A stretch of DNA of 45,433 bases from Opitutaceae bacterium (GTDB lineage: Bacteria; Verrucomicrobiota; Verrucomicrobiia; Opitutales; Opitutaceae). The first letter of the stretch is position 1, and each line of letters opens with the position of its first letter. The DNA is taken from positions 1-45,433 of the forward strand of contig JANQKI010000040.1 in the NCBI GenBank assembly GCA_028281165.1, written 5' to 3'. Below, piece by piece: positions 25,924 to 35,184 of this stretch. The translations under genes were made by a program, and so were the position numbers. The notes under the pieces were generated by a model that did no database searches, was not told the origin of the DNA, and worked only from the letters and a program-made list of their open reading frames with translations.

Positions 25924-27438
25924 ATGAAATCTCTCAAACTTTCACTCTTCACCATTCTGAATGGTCCGGTTCGCTTCGCGAAGCCGGGTCTTGTCGTCGC
26001 TTTGCTCCTCGGAACACTATTCTTCGTATCCGCTTCAGCGGATACGAAGCCCAATGTCCTCTTTATCGCAGTCGACGATTTGAACGATTACGTGAGCTTG
26101 CTGCAGGACTTTCCTGGCATCAAAACCCCGAACCTTGATGCCTTCGCCAAAGAAGCGATTACCTTCACCAATGCTCATTGCGGCGGTCCGATCTGCAACC
26201 CTTCGCGCACCTCGCTGCTCACCGGACTCGCCCCTCATGTGACCGGCGTCTACACAAACGGCGATCATTGGACCATGTCGAAGGAAGCTAATGCCGCGAT
26301 GGCGTTGCCGGAGGCCTTCAAGGCGGGCGGCTACACGACTTATTGGGCCGGCAAGCTATTCCATCCGCTCAGCACGCCTTTCAAGGGCAGACTCGAAGCT
26401 ATGTGGGATGAGACGGGCACCAACGTTCCCGGCGAGATGTGGGATGGTTCCTGCACCATCGCTCCCTTTGGACCTGGACTCCCTAGAGGCTATGGCGTGA
26501 TCGATCCCCCGGCCCAGTTTCCAGACGTGGCCAATGTGGCTCTTGTTCGCTCCTGGCTGAAATACGATTTCGACAAGCCGTTCTTTATGGCCGCTGGGAT
26601 TATTCGTCCGCATACGCCCTTCACGGCTCCCAAGAAATATTTCGATATGTATCCTTTGGATACGCTGCAGGATCCCCCTGGGTACCTGGAGAACGACTTG
26701 GCGGATGTGCCTGGCAAGCGAGGCAAGGGCGGAGCGAGAACGCGCAAGCTGCGCGAGATGGGGCGTTTAAAAGAGGTGCTGCAGGCGTATCTAGCGTGCG
26801 TGAGTTTCGCGGACGATTCTATAGGAGGCGTGCTCAAGGCGCTTGAAAACAGCGAATACGCGAATAACACGATCATCGTACTGTGGGGAGATCATGGATA
26901 CCACATCGGCGAAAAGGATCACATGGGTAAGACGACGCTGTGGGAACAGGCCACGCGCAATCTCCTCATGGTGAAGATGCCTGGCGGCCGTAAGGGCGTG
27001 CGGGTCGACGAGCCGGTCAGCTTGCTGGACATCTTCCCGACATTGCAGGAGCTGTGCCGCTTGCCGAAAGCGCCGCAGGAGCTCTCCGGCGAGAACATCG
27101 CGAATCTGCTGAAGAAGAAAGGAGCCAAACGCTCGGCTCCGGTCGTGACTGACCTTGCGGCGGGAAGCCACACTGTCCGCGATGCCCGCTGGCGGTATAT
27201 CGCATACGCGGATGGCGGCGAAGAGTTGTACGATCACGATTCCGATCCGTATGAGTTCCACAATCTGGCAGGGAAATCCGAATACAGAGCGACCATCGAT
27301 TCATTGAAAAAATGGCTGCCCGCAATGAGCGCGAAAGCGGTTGGTCCCACCTCGGAGCCGGGATACGAAGCGTGGCGGCAAGGACGTCGGGAATCAAATC
27401 AAAGCTCTATCGTTTTCGGCAACAATATGGCTCCGTAG
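25924..27438 (+). CDS. Exported type I sulfatase, paralogue of the 22916 gene, CNPSR motif
   Basis: 504 residues, 30 bp after the previous gene. The hydrophobic N-terminal segment (~22-40, GLVVALLLGTLFFVSASA) is a signal peptide. NVLFIAVDDLNDYVSLL, CNPSR, MWDETGTNVPGEMWDGS, IIRPHTPFTAPKKYFDMYP and IVLWGDHGYHIGEKDHMG follow the 22916 protein almost block for block, so the two arose by duplication. The formylglycine Cys is near residue 85. Differences include a basic insertion (KRGKGGARTRK) where the other copy has an acidic-neutral segment, and a shorter acidic tail. Probable role: second position-specific desulfation on the same polysaccharide. Confidence 0.95.
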   Translation: MKSLKLSLFTILNGPVRFAKPGLVVALLLGTLFFVSASADTKPNVLFIAVDDLNDYVSLLQDFPGIKTPNLDAFAKEAITFTNAHCGGPICNPSRTSLLTGLAPHVTGVYTNGDHWTMSKEANAAMALPEAFKAGGYTTYWAGKLFHPLSTPFKGRLEAMWDETGTNVPGEMWDGSCTIAPFGPGLPRGYGVIDPPAQFPDVANVALVRSWLKYDFDKPFFMAAGIIRPHTPFTAPKKYFDMYPLDTLQDPPGYLENDLADVPGKRGKGGARTRKLREMGRLKEVLQAYLACVSFADDSIGGVLKALENSEYANNTIIVLWGDHGYHIGEKDHMGKTTLWEQATRNLLMVKMPGGRKGVRVDEPVSLLDIFPTLQELCRLPKAPQELSGENIANLLKKKGAKRSAPVVTDLAAGSHTVRDARWRYIAYADGGEELYDHDSDPYEFHNLAGKSEYRATIDSLKKWLPAMSAKAVGPTSEPGYEAWRQGRRESNQSSIVFGNNMAP

Positions 27439-27459
27439 CCACTAGAATCGCGGCATTTC

Positions 27460-28980
27460 ATGAAGATCTTCTGTATTCGCTCAATGTGGACACTGGCATT
27501 CCTAGTGGAACTTTTCCTCTTTTCGGCGACCTTGTCTTATGCGATGGAACGCCCGAACATTCTGTTCGTCGTCGTAGACGACCTCAACACGCGCATCGGT
27601 CCCTACGCCGATCCGGAATTGTCGATTCACACGCCAAATCTGGACCGTCTCGCCGCGGAGGGAGTTACTTTTACCAAGGCCTATTGCCAGTTCCCAGTCT
27701 GCGGCGCTTCGCGAGCGTCGTTTATGACAGGACTTTATCCAGAGACGGTCAAAGTTATGGGGAATCGCGGTGATAATTCGCATCACAGAGCAGCCAATCC
27801 CGCCATAGCGGATCATCCAACTATTGGCGAGTTCCTGCGAGAACGTGGCTACTATAGTGCCCGAGTCTCTAAGATCTTTCACATGAGAATTCCCTTTGGA
27901 CTCGAGCGTGGCGAGTGGGGCGCGGACATTCCAGAATCTTGGGACTTTGCCGCTAGCCTTTTGGCTCCTGAAACCCTCTCGCCTGGCAAACTGGAAAAGC
28001 TTTCCAATAGCAACCACTATGGAGGTAATTTCTCTCGGCTGATAGTGCCCGATGGTTTGGAGGGAACTCAGGTTGATGCGCTCGCCGCCAAGCAAGCGGT
28101 TGCCATCATCGAGAGTCGAGCTGTAGCTCCCCCTAAAGACATTGCTAACGATGTGAAAATCAAGCCAGACGCTCCCTTCTTTCTTGCTGTTGGTTTAGTG
28201 CGGCCGCACGTACCCCTGATTGCTCCCGAGCGCTATTTCAAGTTGTATCCAGAGGAGAGCGCCTATATCCCGCATGTGCCGGAGGGAGATTTGGACGACA
28301 TTCCCCGACAAGCGACGCGAAACCACAATGAGCGAGGCAATCGCTTTAGAATGACTGAACTTCAGCAGCGTCAGTCAGTCGCTGCTTACCACGCTAGTAT
28401 CAGTTTTATGGATGAGCAGTTGGGCAAGCTGCTCGATGCTCTCGAACGTACAGGTCAACGGGATAACACAGCTATCGTCTTCTTTTCCGATCATGGTTTC
28501 AGTCTTGGCGAACACGGAAGCTGGCAAAAGGATACTCTCTGGGAAGACAGCGTGCGTGTGCCACTCATTATCTCGGCTCCGAATTCGAAACATGCCGGGG
28601 TTCGTTGCGAAGCGGTCGTGGAATTGACTGACCTGTTTCCTACCTTGGCGGATTTGACTGGATTTGCGGACGAGGCTCCCGAAAGACTACAAGGAACAAG
28701 CCTCGTCCCGTACCTAGAAAATCCTGACAGAGCATCCGATCATGAATATGCCTATATCGTGTCCGGTTCCGAAGGCGCTTCGATTCGCACCGCTCGCTGG
28801 CGCTACAGCCGCTTCGGAGACAGGTCCGAGGGAGACAACGAGGAGCTATACGATCTGGACAGTGATCCGCAGGAATTTACGAACCTTGTCCAAGACCCCG
28901 AGTATCGGTCTAAACGAGATGAGCTTCGCGAACGGCTCGCGAAGATCCAAGCTGCGAGCCGCAAAGCGGCCGGAGGCTGA
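27460..28980 (+). CDS. Exported type I sulfatase, iduronate-2-sulfatase-like, CGASR motif
   Basis: 506 residues, 21 bp after the previous gene, last of the sulfatase run. Signal peptide about 1-28 (ending LSYA). PNILFVVVDDLN carries Asp40-Asp41. The site is VCGASRASFMTGLYP with Cys81 and the permitted Ala variant. FFSDHGFSLGEHGSWQKDTL provides the C-terminal metal and substrate residues. SIHTPNLDRLAAEGVTFTKAY and LVRPHVPLIAPERYF are characteristic of the iduronate-2-sulfatase-like subfamily. It is more distant from the 22916/25924 pair than those are from each other. Convergent with the LacI-type gene downstream. Confidence 0.95.
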   Translation: MKIFCIRSMWTLAFLVELFLFSATLSYAMERPNILFVVVDDLNTRIGPYADPELSIHTPNLDRLAAEGVTFTKAYCQFPVCGASRASFMTGLYPETVKVMGNRGDNSHHRAANPAIADHPTIGEFLRERGYYSARVSKIFHMRIPFGLERGEWGADIPESWDFAASLLAPETLSPGKLEKLSNSNHYGGNFSRLIVPDGLEGTQVDALAAKQAVAIIESRAVAPPKDIANDVKIKPDAPFFLAVGLVRPHVPLIAPERYFKLYPEESAYIPHVPEGDLDDIPRQATRNHNERGNRFRMTELQQRQSVAAYHASISFMDEQLGKLLDALERTGQRDNTAIVFFSDHGFSLGEHGSWQKDTLWEDSVRVPLIISAPNSKHAGVRCEAVVELTDLFPTLADLTGFADEAPERLQGTSLVPYLENPDRASDHEYAYIVSGSEGASIRTARWRYSRFGDRSEGDNEELYDLDSDPQEFTNLVQDPEYRSKRDELRERLAKIQAASRKAAGG

Positions 28981-29058
28981 TAATGAAGTGAAAATCCGTG
29001 CAGAGCTCGAGAGTCGTCGAAACGGCTAAAAGAGCGATACGTATTCAAATATTGGTTG

Positions 29059-29075
29059 AAGCCCTGCTAGGGCTT
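29059..29075. terminator. Stem-loop AAGCCCT-GCT-AGGGCTT at a convergent junction
   Basis: Perfect 7-bp stem with a 3-nt loop overlapping the stop codon of the LacI-type gene, 78 bp beyond the last sulfatase. There is no good T-run on either side, so termination is only a possibility. Confidence 0.3.
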
Positions 29076-30119
29076 GCTTCGCTTGGGAAGCGATTGGCCG
29101 TCCGTCCAATGGGCTGGAACATAGGTAAGCAATGGCTCGTCTTGAGTGCCATGCTCGTTCCGTCTCAGCATTCCCACTACTTGTTTGACCGCAGTGCTGC
29201 CGACTCGATGCCAATTTGGATCGATGCCAGAGTGGCTGTGCGGATTTTTCTTGGATAGGTCTAAGTGGATAAAGCCTAGATCCGCCGGAATTTGCAGACC
29301 GGCTTGTTCCAATTCTTCCGGCATTTTCGCTCGCATCGACATCACAGCGTCCAGTCGATTCTCGCGTATCCATTTTGCGGCTTCCTTCTCATAGCCCACT
29401 TTGCCGAAATCCGTTTCATGAGAAATGAAGAAGACATCCTCCTCCGCCATATTTTCAGAAAGCAGCATCGCCGCCTTGCGACGATAGGCATTCAGTTTCT
29501 CGCGGTTGGTGTTGGAAATGAAGCCAACGCGTCGATATCCATATTCGACCGCCTTTTTGAGCGCTATTTGCATGCCTCCAAACTGATCTGTATTGATTTT
29601 ATGGAACTCTGGAGCGTGAACGAGATACTCGATTGTGACGCAGGCGAACTGGCGAAGATCGATTTGAGACGTTAGATCGGGTTGAATCATGTGCTCGAAG
29701 ATCATCCCTCTTATGCCTCGAGCCTCGAGAATCGAGATCAGTCGCTTTGGCGACATGCCGTCTTCCTTCAGAAAGAATTCCTCGACAGTGTAGCCTTGTT
29801 CGCTTGCCACTTGTTGGGCTCCCTCTTTCAAATCGGAAAGATTGGGAATGGGAAACCATTCCGTGGGCAGGCAGTGAACCAGGGCGATGACGGGACTGTG
29901 ATTGACGCTGCGGCGATTGCGCACTTCGGTCATCAGGGCCGAAACGAAAGGGTGCTTTATGTAGCCGATTTCCTCGGCGATCCGCTTGATTCGATCCTTG
30001 GTGGTTTGGCTTTGATGAGGATGGTCGTTCAAAGCCCGGCAAACGGTGGCTTCTGATACCTTAGCCCGTTTCGCGATCTGCCTGATGGTTGGACGCTGAC
30101 CGTCTATAGATTTCGCCAT
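29067..30119 (-). CDS. LacI-family transcriptional regulator
   Basis: 350 residues. The N-terminal helix-turn-helix TIRQIAKRAKVSEATVCRAL (about 11-30) and the hinge helix region (RIKRIAEEIGYIKHPFVSAL) define the family. Residues ~70-340 are a periplasmic-binding-protein-like effector domain, with YRRVGFISN and DLGFIHLDLS typical of it. It is divergent from the TonB-dependent receptor and convergent with the sulfatase run. A palindrome TATGTAA-N4-TTACATA lies directly before its ATG, consistent with autoregulation. No Shine-Dalgarno is visible in front of the ATG because the palindrome occupies that space. The likely effector is a sugar from the glycan handled by this cluster. Whether it represses or activates is not shown. 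Confidence 0.93.
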   Translation of the reverse strand: MAKSIDGQRPTIRQIAKRAKVSEATVCRALNDHPHQSQTTKDRIKRIAEEIGYIKHPFVSALMTEVRNRRSVNHSPVIALVHCLPTEWFPIPNLSDLKEGAQQVASEQGYTVEEFFLKEDGMSPKRLISILEARGIRGMIFEHMIQPDLTSQIDLRQFACVTIEYLVHAPEFHKINTDQFGGMQIALKKAVEYGYRRVGFISNTNREKLNAYRRKAAMLLSENMAEEDVFFISHETDFGKVGYEKEAAKWIRENRLDAVMSMRAKMPEELEQAGLQIPADLGFIHLDLSKKNPHSHSGIDPNWHRVGSTAVKQVVGMLRRNEHGTQDEPLLTYVPAHWTDGQSLPKRSKP

Positions 30120-30120
30120 T

Positions 30121-30138
30121 TATGTAACGCATTACATA
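30121..30138. promoter_or_regulatory. LacI-type operator palindrome at the regulator's start codon
   Basis: TATGTAACGCATTACATA has 7-bp perfect arms and a central GC step, matching the symmetry of LacI-family operators. It begins one base from the ATG of the LacI-type gene, so a bound dimer would block its initiation region. It is 235 bp from the TonB receptor start, where I found no second copy. Confidence 0.65.
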
Positions 30139-30372
30139 TCGACTCTCTTTAGATCAAGCCAGATCTACGGCAATTTGTTTAGAGGACTCAGGTTAACACG
30201 CCTACACTGAGTTTGGACTATCAAAACTAGAATATCTCCGCCTTGTTAGGGCGGCTTCATAGAAGGGCATTCGTCCCCTCTATTTGTGTATCCCTATGCT
30301 TTGCCGACGCGGTTCTAACAATCGCGAGCAAAGCCAATCTGCAAACTAAACCAGCTAAAGGTTAAGACTTAC

Positions 30373-33300
30373 ATGAAACCGAACTTCCCCAAATTGCGCT
30401 GGGCAATTGGCGGTGTCGTAGCCGCTTTCGCATTAAACCAAATGACCTTCGTCTCTGCCCAGGATGACGAAGAAGAAGTATACGAGCTATCTCCTTTCGT
30501 CATTCAAGGAGCCGAACAAGGTTGGGCTCCTACCGAGACCTTGGCCGCTAGCCGCTTGAGGACCAACCTCAACGACGTATCCTCTCAGGTAGAGATCATG
30601 ACCATGGAATTCATGGACGATTACGATCTCGATTCTATCGAAGAGGCGGTCATCTATTCCGTGAATGTCGAAAATCAGGACGAATACACGCCCGATTTCG
30701 GTGGAGCGAAGCAGAACAATGACAACAGCCAGCTTCGCATTCGCGGCCTCTCGGCCGGCACTCGATCGCGCGATTTTTTCGCCACCTATGCCAAGCAAGA
30801 CAACTATAACCTCAGTCGTGTATCCATATCTTCTGGACCGAACGCCATCTTGTTTGGAACAGGCAGTCCCGCTGGAGCCATCAACTCTACTTTGCGCCGA
30901 GCTCGCTTCAAGGACAGCGGCAAATTCGAGGTCAAGGTGGACACCTTCGGATCCAAGCGCTTGGAATTCAACTACAACAAAGTGCTCATCGAGGACAAGC
31001 TGGCCTTCTTCATGGCCTTGATCGATGACGAGAAACACTGGGACGCTTCCTTTGGCGAGGAATACAGTGTGCGCAAGTACGGCACTTTCCTGTTCAAGCC
31101 AACGGAAAAGACCTCGCTGTCGTTGCACTTCGAGGACATCGACATAGAAAGCCATCGGCCGGCGAAAAACGTTCCTTTTGAAGAAATCACCGCTTGGTTC
31201 GAAGGAGGAACCCTCGGCGGAGGCGGAGGCGTTTACGGCGACATGCACCGTTTCGAAAATGACGCCGCTTGGGTCGCGGATGGACTTCCGTTGGCGGATG
31301 GGCAAGCGATCTTCGATACGGGGGCTGGCGATTTCGTATTGATGGCTGATTCCACTTCCGGCATCCCTGCCATGAGCTGGGATAACGCCGTGCAGGTGCA
31401 GAGCCTTGATGATGACGACTGGGGTGGCCTGATCGACCAGACCAACCAAAGCACGGACGGCATTACCCTCAGAAACGATCGATACTATCCGACCAACGTC
31501 AATACGATGTTCAATACGGATTGGGAGGAAGACGACTCGACGATCGTCAATCTTTTCCTGAATCACCAGATTCTCGAGAACCTCCATTTCGAGGCCGCGT
31601 ATCAGAGAGAAGACTACACAGACTTCGCCTCGCAATCGATGTTCTTCAATAACAGCGTAACCGTTAAGGTCGATCCCAATGCCTACTTGCCTACCGGAGC
31701 GACTAACCCGAACTTCGGAAGACTCTACTTTCAAGGCGACAGTCAATGGGTTGAAGGGTTTCGCGATCGCGAGGAGTGGCGCGCGTCCTTGTCTTATGAA
31801 CTCGATTTCACCAAGTCCGATAATCGCTGGATCAACATGCTAGGCACTCATCGCTTTGCCGGACTGATCTCGGATCTCGAAACGCAAAACATGAATCAGG
31901 AATTCCGATACCAAGTTCCTGATGGCTACGTCGATCCGCTTGGATCTACTGACCTTGAGGGAAATCTCATTAACATTCGAAGCTATGTCAGTGTAGACGG
32001 TAGCGGTTCGATCATTCCGGAAGTCGATTTCCGACCTGGCGAGATATGGCAGCTTACCGATTCAGCCGGTACTTCCTATTCCATCGATCCGTCCAACGCG
32101 GCCGTTGGAGACAATGGAGAACGTCTGATTACCGGACGCAACACCAACGGTTCTCGCCAGACTTTGGAAACCGACCAGTTTTCCTACAATAGTTCCTTGT
32201 TTGGCGGACGGCTCATCCTCACCTACGGTCGCCGTACCGATACTTTGAATTCAGGGGAAGAAGTCGAACCGACTGTCAGTGTTGGTGGCCTTGATGCGGG
32301 AAGCGTTGGCTTCATCCCTCATTTCTCGCAATTCACATTCGAAGATTTCGATTCAGCCGACGAGCAAAGTGGCGTTACCTCTCTCAAGGGTGTCGTTCTG
32401 CATGCGACCAGAGGCATCGATTTGCCGCTGGGAGCTTCGATTTCGTTATCCTACAACGAGTCGGACACCTTCCAGCCCAATCTCTCGGCCCTCAATCCTG
32501 ATGGCAGCTTCCAGAAGGGCGAGGAAGGCGAAGGTGAAGACCGTGGTGTCCGGTTTGGCTTGTTCGATGGCAGATTCAGCATTCGCTATAATGAATTCGA
32601 AACCCTAGCCGGTCCGACCAACCTATTGCTTCCATTTCGCCGCTTCCGTTTCGCTATGCGTCCCGTGTTGCGTGACGTTGTGGACATGGTTTCTAGCGAG
32701 GCCGACTGGAGAGCGCATTTCCCCGTGTGGCCCCTCGAAGATGTGGCCGCCGATCCCTCGAAGATATTCCCCTTCGAGTCGGGAGCTGGCTGGGATGCGA
32801 AGAACTTCTTCAATTTCGGCGATCCTTACGCTATGTCGGCCGACTCTTCGGCTGAAGGGAAGGAAATACAGCTAAACTGGAAGCTGAATGATAATCTCGA
32901 CATTCGTTTCAATTGGAACGAGCAGGAAGTCGTGCAGACCAACATCGCTACCCAGTGGGTTGCCTATGCGAATCAGCTTGAAGCGATTATGGACAACACC
33001 CGTTTTGTCGAGGGCCGCGTCCCCAGCTTGGATGGAGAGAGCGGACTGCAAAACCCAGGTTGGCTGAGCGATCAAGGACGCAGTATTGACGATCCGGATA
33101 TCGACTTCGCCAATGGCTGGGATATGGACGGTCAAGATCTTGATCCGAATGACGGACTTCCGGCGGGTCTCGATTATTTTACCTGGGACCAGATCCCCGA
33201 CGGCAACGGAGCCGGTCGGCCTACCCAAACCAACAGCCAGATTTATCGTGGCGGAGCTTGGGGCACGGATTTTGGCCGTCTAACCATGAAAGAACGTTGG

Positions 33301-33756
33301 ATACAGAACGTTTACAACGGCAATGCCAGCATTCCGGTAATGGAAGCATTCGATGGCCGTCCAAACGACTTTGTGCGCCAGAATCGTTTCAACGTGAATA
33401 TCATGTACCGCTTTAATGATGGTCTTTTCGAGGGTTTCCGCGCCGGATTGGGCTATCGCTGGCGCGAAGCGCCTGCCATCGGTTTCAGACCGCAGGAAGT
33501 CAATGGCGTTCTGGTCCCCGATACCACCGAGCTCATGTTCGGCGAAGAGGAGAAGTTCCTCGATCTCTCATTTGGCTACCGCGGAAAAGCGGACTGGCTT
33601 GGAGACCGGAACTACACTGTGAGTCTGAATGTACGCAACGTGCTGGACGATTCGGACCATGTGCCATCACGCCAAGACTTCTTCACCGGAGAGCCGCTCA
33701 CCCTGGTACGCGTTCAGGGTCGCCAGGCCACCCTTTCGGTTGGAGTGGATTTATAG
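30373..33756 (+). CDS. TonB-dependent outer-membrane receptor
   Basis: 1127 residues. Signal peptide about 1-29 (TFVSA-QD), then an acidic stretch and the TonB box EVYELSPFVIQG (about 35-46), a style common in Opitutus-type receptors. The plug domain (~50-200) has VSSQVEIMTMEFMDDYDL, QLRIRGL, VSISSGPNAILFGTGSPAGAI and LRRARF. The remainder is a large 22-strand-type beta-barrel with alternating aromatic residues, closing with SLNVRNVLDDSD and ATLSVGVDL. The final residue is Leu rather than the more usual Phe. No SusD-like partner follows. It probably imports oligosaccharides released by the neighbouring sulfatases and GH43-like enzyme, controlled by the divergent LacI-type gene. The specific ligand is unknown. 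Confidence 0.95.
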   Translation: MKPNFPKLRWAIGGVVAAFALNQMTFVSAQDDEEEVYELSPFVIQGAEQGWAPTETLAASRLRTNLNDVSSQVEIMTMEFMDDYDLDSIEEAVIYSVNVENQDEYTPDFGGAKQNNDNSQLRIRGLSAGTRSRDFFATYAKQDNYNLSRVSISSGPNAILFGTGSPAGAINSTLRRARFKDSGKFEVKVDTFGSKRLEFNYNKVLIEDKLAFFMALIDDEKHWDASFGEEYSVRKYGTFLFKPTEKTSLSLHFEDIDIESHRPAKNVPFEEITAWFEGGTLGGGGGVYGDMHRFENDAAWVADGLPLADGQAIFDTGAGDFVLMADSTSGIPAMSWDNAVQVQSLDDDDWGGLIDQTNQSTDGITLRNDRYYPTNVNTMFNTDWEEDDSTIVNLFLNHQILENLHFEAAYQREDYTDFASQSMFFNNSVTVKVDPNAYLPTGATNPNFGRLYFQGDSQWVEGFRDREEWRASLSYELDFTKSDNRWINMLGTHRFAGLISDLETQNMNQEFRYQVPDGYVDPLGSTDLEGNLINIRSYVSVDGSGSIIPEVDFRPGEIWQLTDSAGTSYSIDPSNAAVGDNGERLITGRNTNGSRQTLETDQFSYNSSLFGGRLILTYGRRTDTLNSGEEVEPTVSVGGLDAGSVGFIPHFSQFTFEDFDSADEQSGVTSLKGVVLHATRGIDLPLGASISLSYNESDTFQPNLSALNPDGSFQKGEEGEGEDRGVRFGLFDGRFSIRYNEFETLAGPTNLLLPFRRFRFAMRPVLRDVVDMVSSEADWRAHFPVWPLEDVAADPSKIFPFESGAGWDAKNFFNFGDPYAMSADSSAEGKEIQLNWKLNDNLDIRFNWNEQEVVQTNIATQWVAYANQLEAIMDNTRFVEGRVPSLDGESGLQNPGWLSDQGRSIDDPDIDFANGWDMDGQDLDPNDGLPAGLDYFTWDQIPDGNGAGRPTQTNSQIYRGGAWGTDFGRLTMKERWIQNVYNGNASIPVMEAFDGRPNDFVRQNRFNVNIMYRFNDGLFEGFRAGLGYRWREAPAIGFRPQEVNGVLVPDTTELMFGEEEKFLDLSFGYRGKADWLGDRNYTVSLNVRNVLDDSDHVPSRQDFFTGEPLTLVRVQGRQATLSVGVDL

Positions 33757-33784
33757 ACGCTCGTTTTTACTTGCTTATTGTTAT

Positions 33785-33818
33785 GAGAGTCGGTCCTGCG
33801 AAGGATCGGCTCTTTTCT
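33785..33818 (+). terminator. Rho-independent terminator after the TonB receptor
   Basis: Stem GAGTCGGTCCT / AGGATCGGCTC (11 bp with two G-T wobbles) around a GCGA loop, extended by A-T pairs and followed by TTTTCT. It lies 30 bp past the stop codon and ends the receptor transcript. Confidence 0.85.
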
Positions 33819-34028
33819 ATTAAGCGTTAATCCTGGATTATCGGTAGCGTAATAGAAAAATAACTACGTTTCCTTTTTGGGCGATCTTTTCGAACAATCC
33901 CTAAAGTCTAAATCCTGTCGATCCAGAGGATCGATCTTGCGAGATCTCTTGTGTCGCCATAATTTTACGCGAAAATGGATAGCGCAGGAGGAAGCGCTAC
34001 AAGCGCCTTGTTAATTCGCCAAATAGCT

Positions 34029-34745
34029 TCAGCGAAAGCGTCGATGCCCTTGCGGCTTGCCTAAACCGTGGACCGAACCGTCGTCGTTCTCCTCGACCGT
34101 TTGGCCGAGAACGATGTCCCAGTTGGCCGAGAGTTCGCCGAGTTTGGAGTTGGGTAGGGGATTGAAATCGGCCAGCAAGGTTTTCTGAGCCTTGGGGTCC
34201 CTGATACCTTGAAAGAGTCGATCCTTATCATTGTCCGGATGCCCGTTGATCAGCATTTGCGATGTGAATACACGTTTGCCTTTTAAACTGATGGCGAAAT
34301 GGATGTGCGGCGTGCGATAGATTCTCCCATCCGTGTAGGGAACCGGTTTGATCGTTCGAAAATAGTACTGTCCTTTCGAGTCTGTCAGAAACCGCCCGTA
34401 GCTCTGGAAATTCGCATCACGCGTTCCCTTTCGAATATCGCTGTCGCCAGAATGCAGATACACGCCATTGCTATCTGCCTGCCAGATTTCCACGAAGGCG
34501 TTGCGAACCGGCTCGCCGCTCTTCGATAGCACGCGACCTGAGACGTGTGTGATCGTCCCCACGCCAGGGGTCAGGGAATCGTTGATGAGCAGCAGATCGT
34601 TGTCCGTGTCCAGCGGCATCTTGTCCGGATAAAACGGCCCCTCCGTCATCTGAGCCGTCGATAGCAGATCCGCGAACAATCCCGGGGTGGCAAACGCCGC
34701 TGCCGTAAGCGCCGTTCCTTTGAGCATCTCTCTTCGTGTCAGCAT
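34029..34745 (-). CDS. Tat-exported intradiol ring-cleavage dioxygenase-like protein
   Basis: 238 residues. The N-terminus LTRREMLKGTALTAAAFATP is a twin-arginine signal, so the protein is exported folded, presumably with its metal. The fold of the catechol/protocatechuate 3,4-dioxygenase family is shown by TEGPFYP, VSGRVLSKSGEPVRNAFVEIWQADSNGVY, GRFLTDSKGQYYFRTIKPVPY and RTPHIHFAIS. The last two blocks carry the Tyr and the His-x-His that bind Fe(III) in this family, so the non-haem iron site appears intact. Cytoplasmic relatives open aromatic rings of catechols; exported versions are known mainly from sequence. A role on phenolic compounds attached to algal or plant polymers is inference. 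Nothing nearby belongs to a beta-ketoadipate pathway. Confidence 0.88.
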   Translation of the reverse strand: MLTRREMLKGTALTAAAFATPGLFADLLSTAQMTEGPFYPDKMPLDTDNDLLLINDSLTPGVGTITHVSGRVLSKSGEPVRNAFVEIWQADSNGVYLHSGDSDIRKGTRDANFQSYGRFLTDSKGQYYFRTIKPVPYTDGRIYRTPHIHFAISLKGKRVFTSQMLINGHPDNDKDRLFQGIRDPKAQKTLLADFNPLPNSKLGELSANWDIVLGQTVEENDDGSVHGLGKPQGHRRFR

Positions 34746-35184
34746 AGCCTAATGTTTTCTACAAACGCCACATTTGCAAGGCGGGTTACTGGCATCATCA
34801 CTCATCCCTAAATGCCTACGACCTTGTTTCCAATCCTGAGCAAGGCAAAGGGTCACGCCGTATTACCCACGAAGGCGGAAGCAGGGATTCAGGGGGGTAG
34901 CGTACCGAGCCTTGCGACCACTTGAGAAGCGAAGAGACGAAACACGGTGTTCTTTCAAAATCTGCCTACCGTCTACTGTCCACTGCTTGCCACGACGTCT
35001 TGTCTAGCCGTAGTAGTGAACGAAGGCTGAAGCCTTGGCGAAGTCGGGCCAACTCCAGGAACCTGTCTCTTGTCTCCTGACTTCCGGCCAGCCTATCCCT
35101 TGCTCTGCTGATGGAGAGCTTCATTTTCCGCTCAAAATCGTTTGCATTGAAGCAGTGTGAGGCGTTGATCTCTACAAAATCTCA
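34746..35184. other. Intergenic region between divergent dioxygenase and PAS-AraC genes
   Basis: About 440 bp with no convincing gene. It should carry the two divergent promoters. A short stem AAGGCT-GA-AGCCTT lies at 35023-35036 inside a segment of small repeated GAAGGC/GAAGTCGG words, which resembles dispersed intergenic filler. No operator or RNA gene could be supported. Confidence 0.5.

Noticed and set aside
30487-31746. 419-codon antisense open frame in the TonB receptor gene
   Set aside because: It lies wholly opposite the plug and barrel of a clear receptor, and its sequence has no recognisable domain.
33918-33934. Stem-loop TCGATCC-AGA-GGATCGA as a second terminator
   Set aside because: No T-run follows on either strand, and it is about 95 bp from the nearest stop codon.
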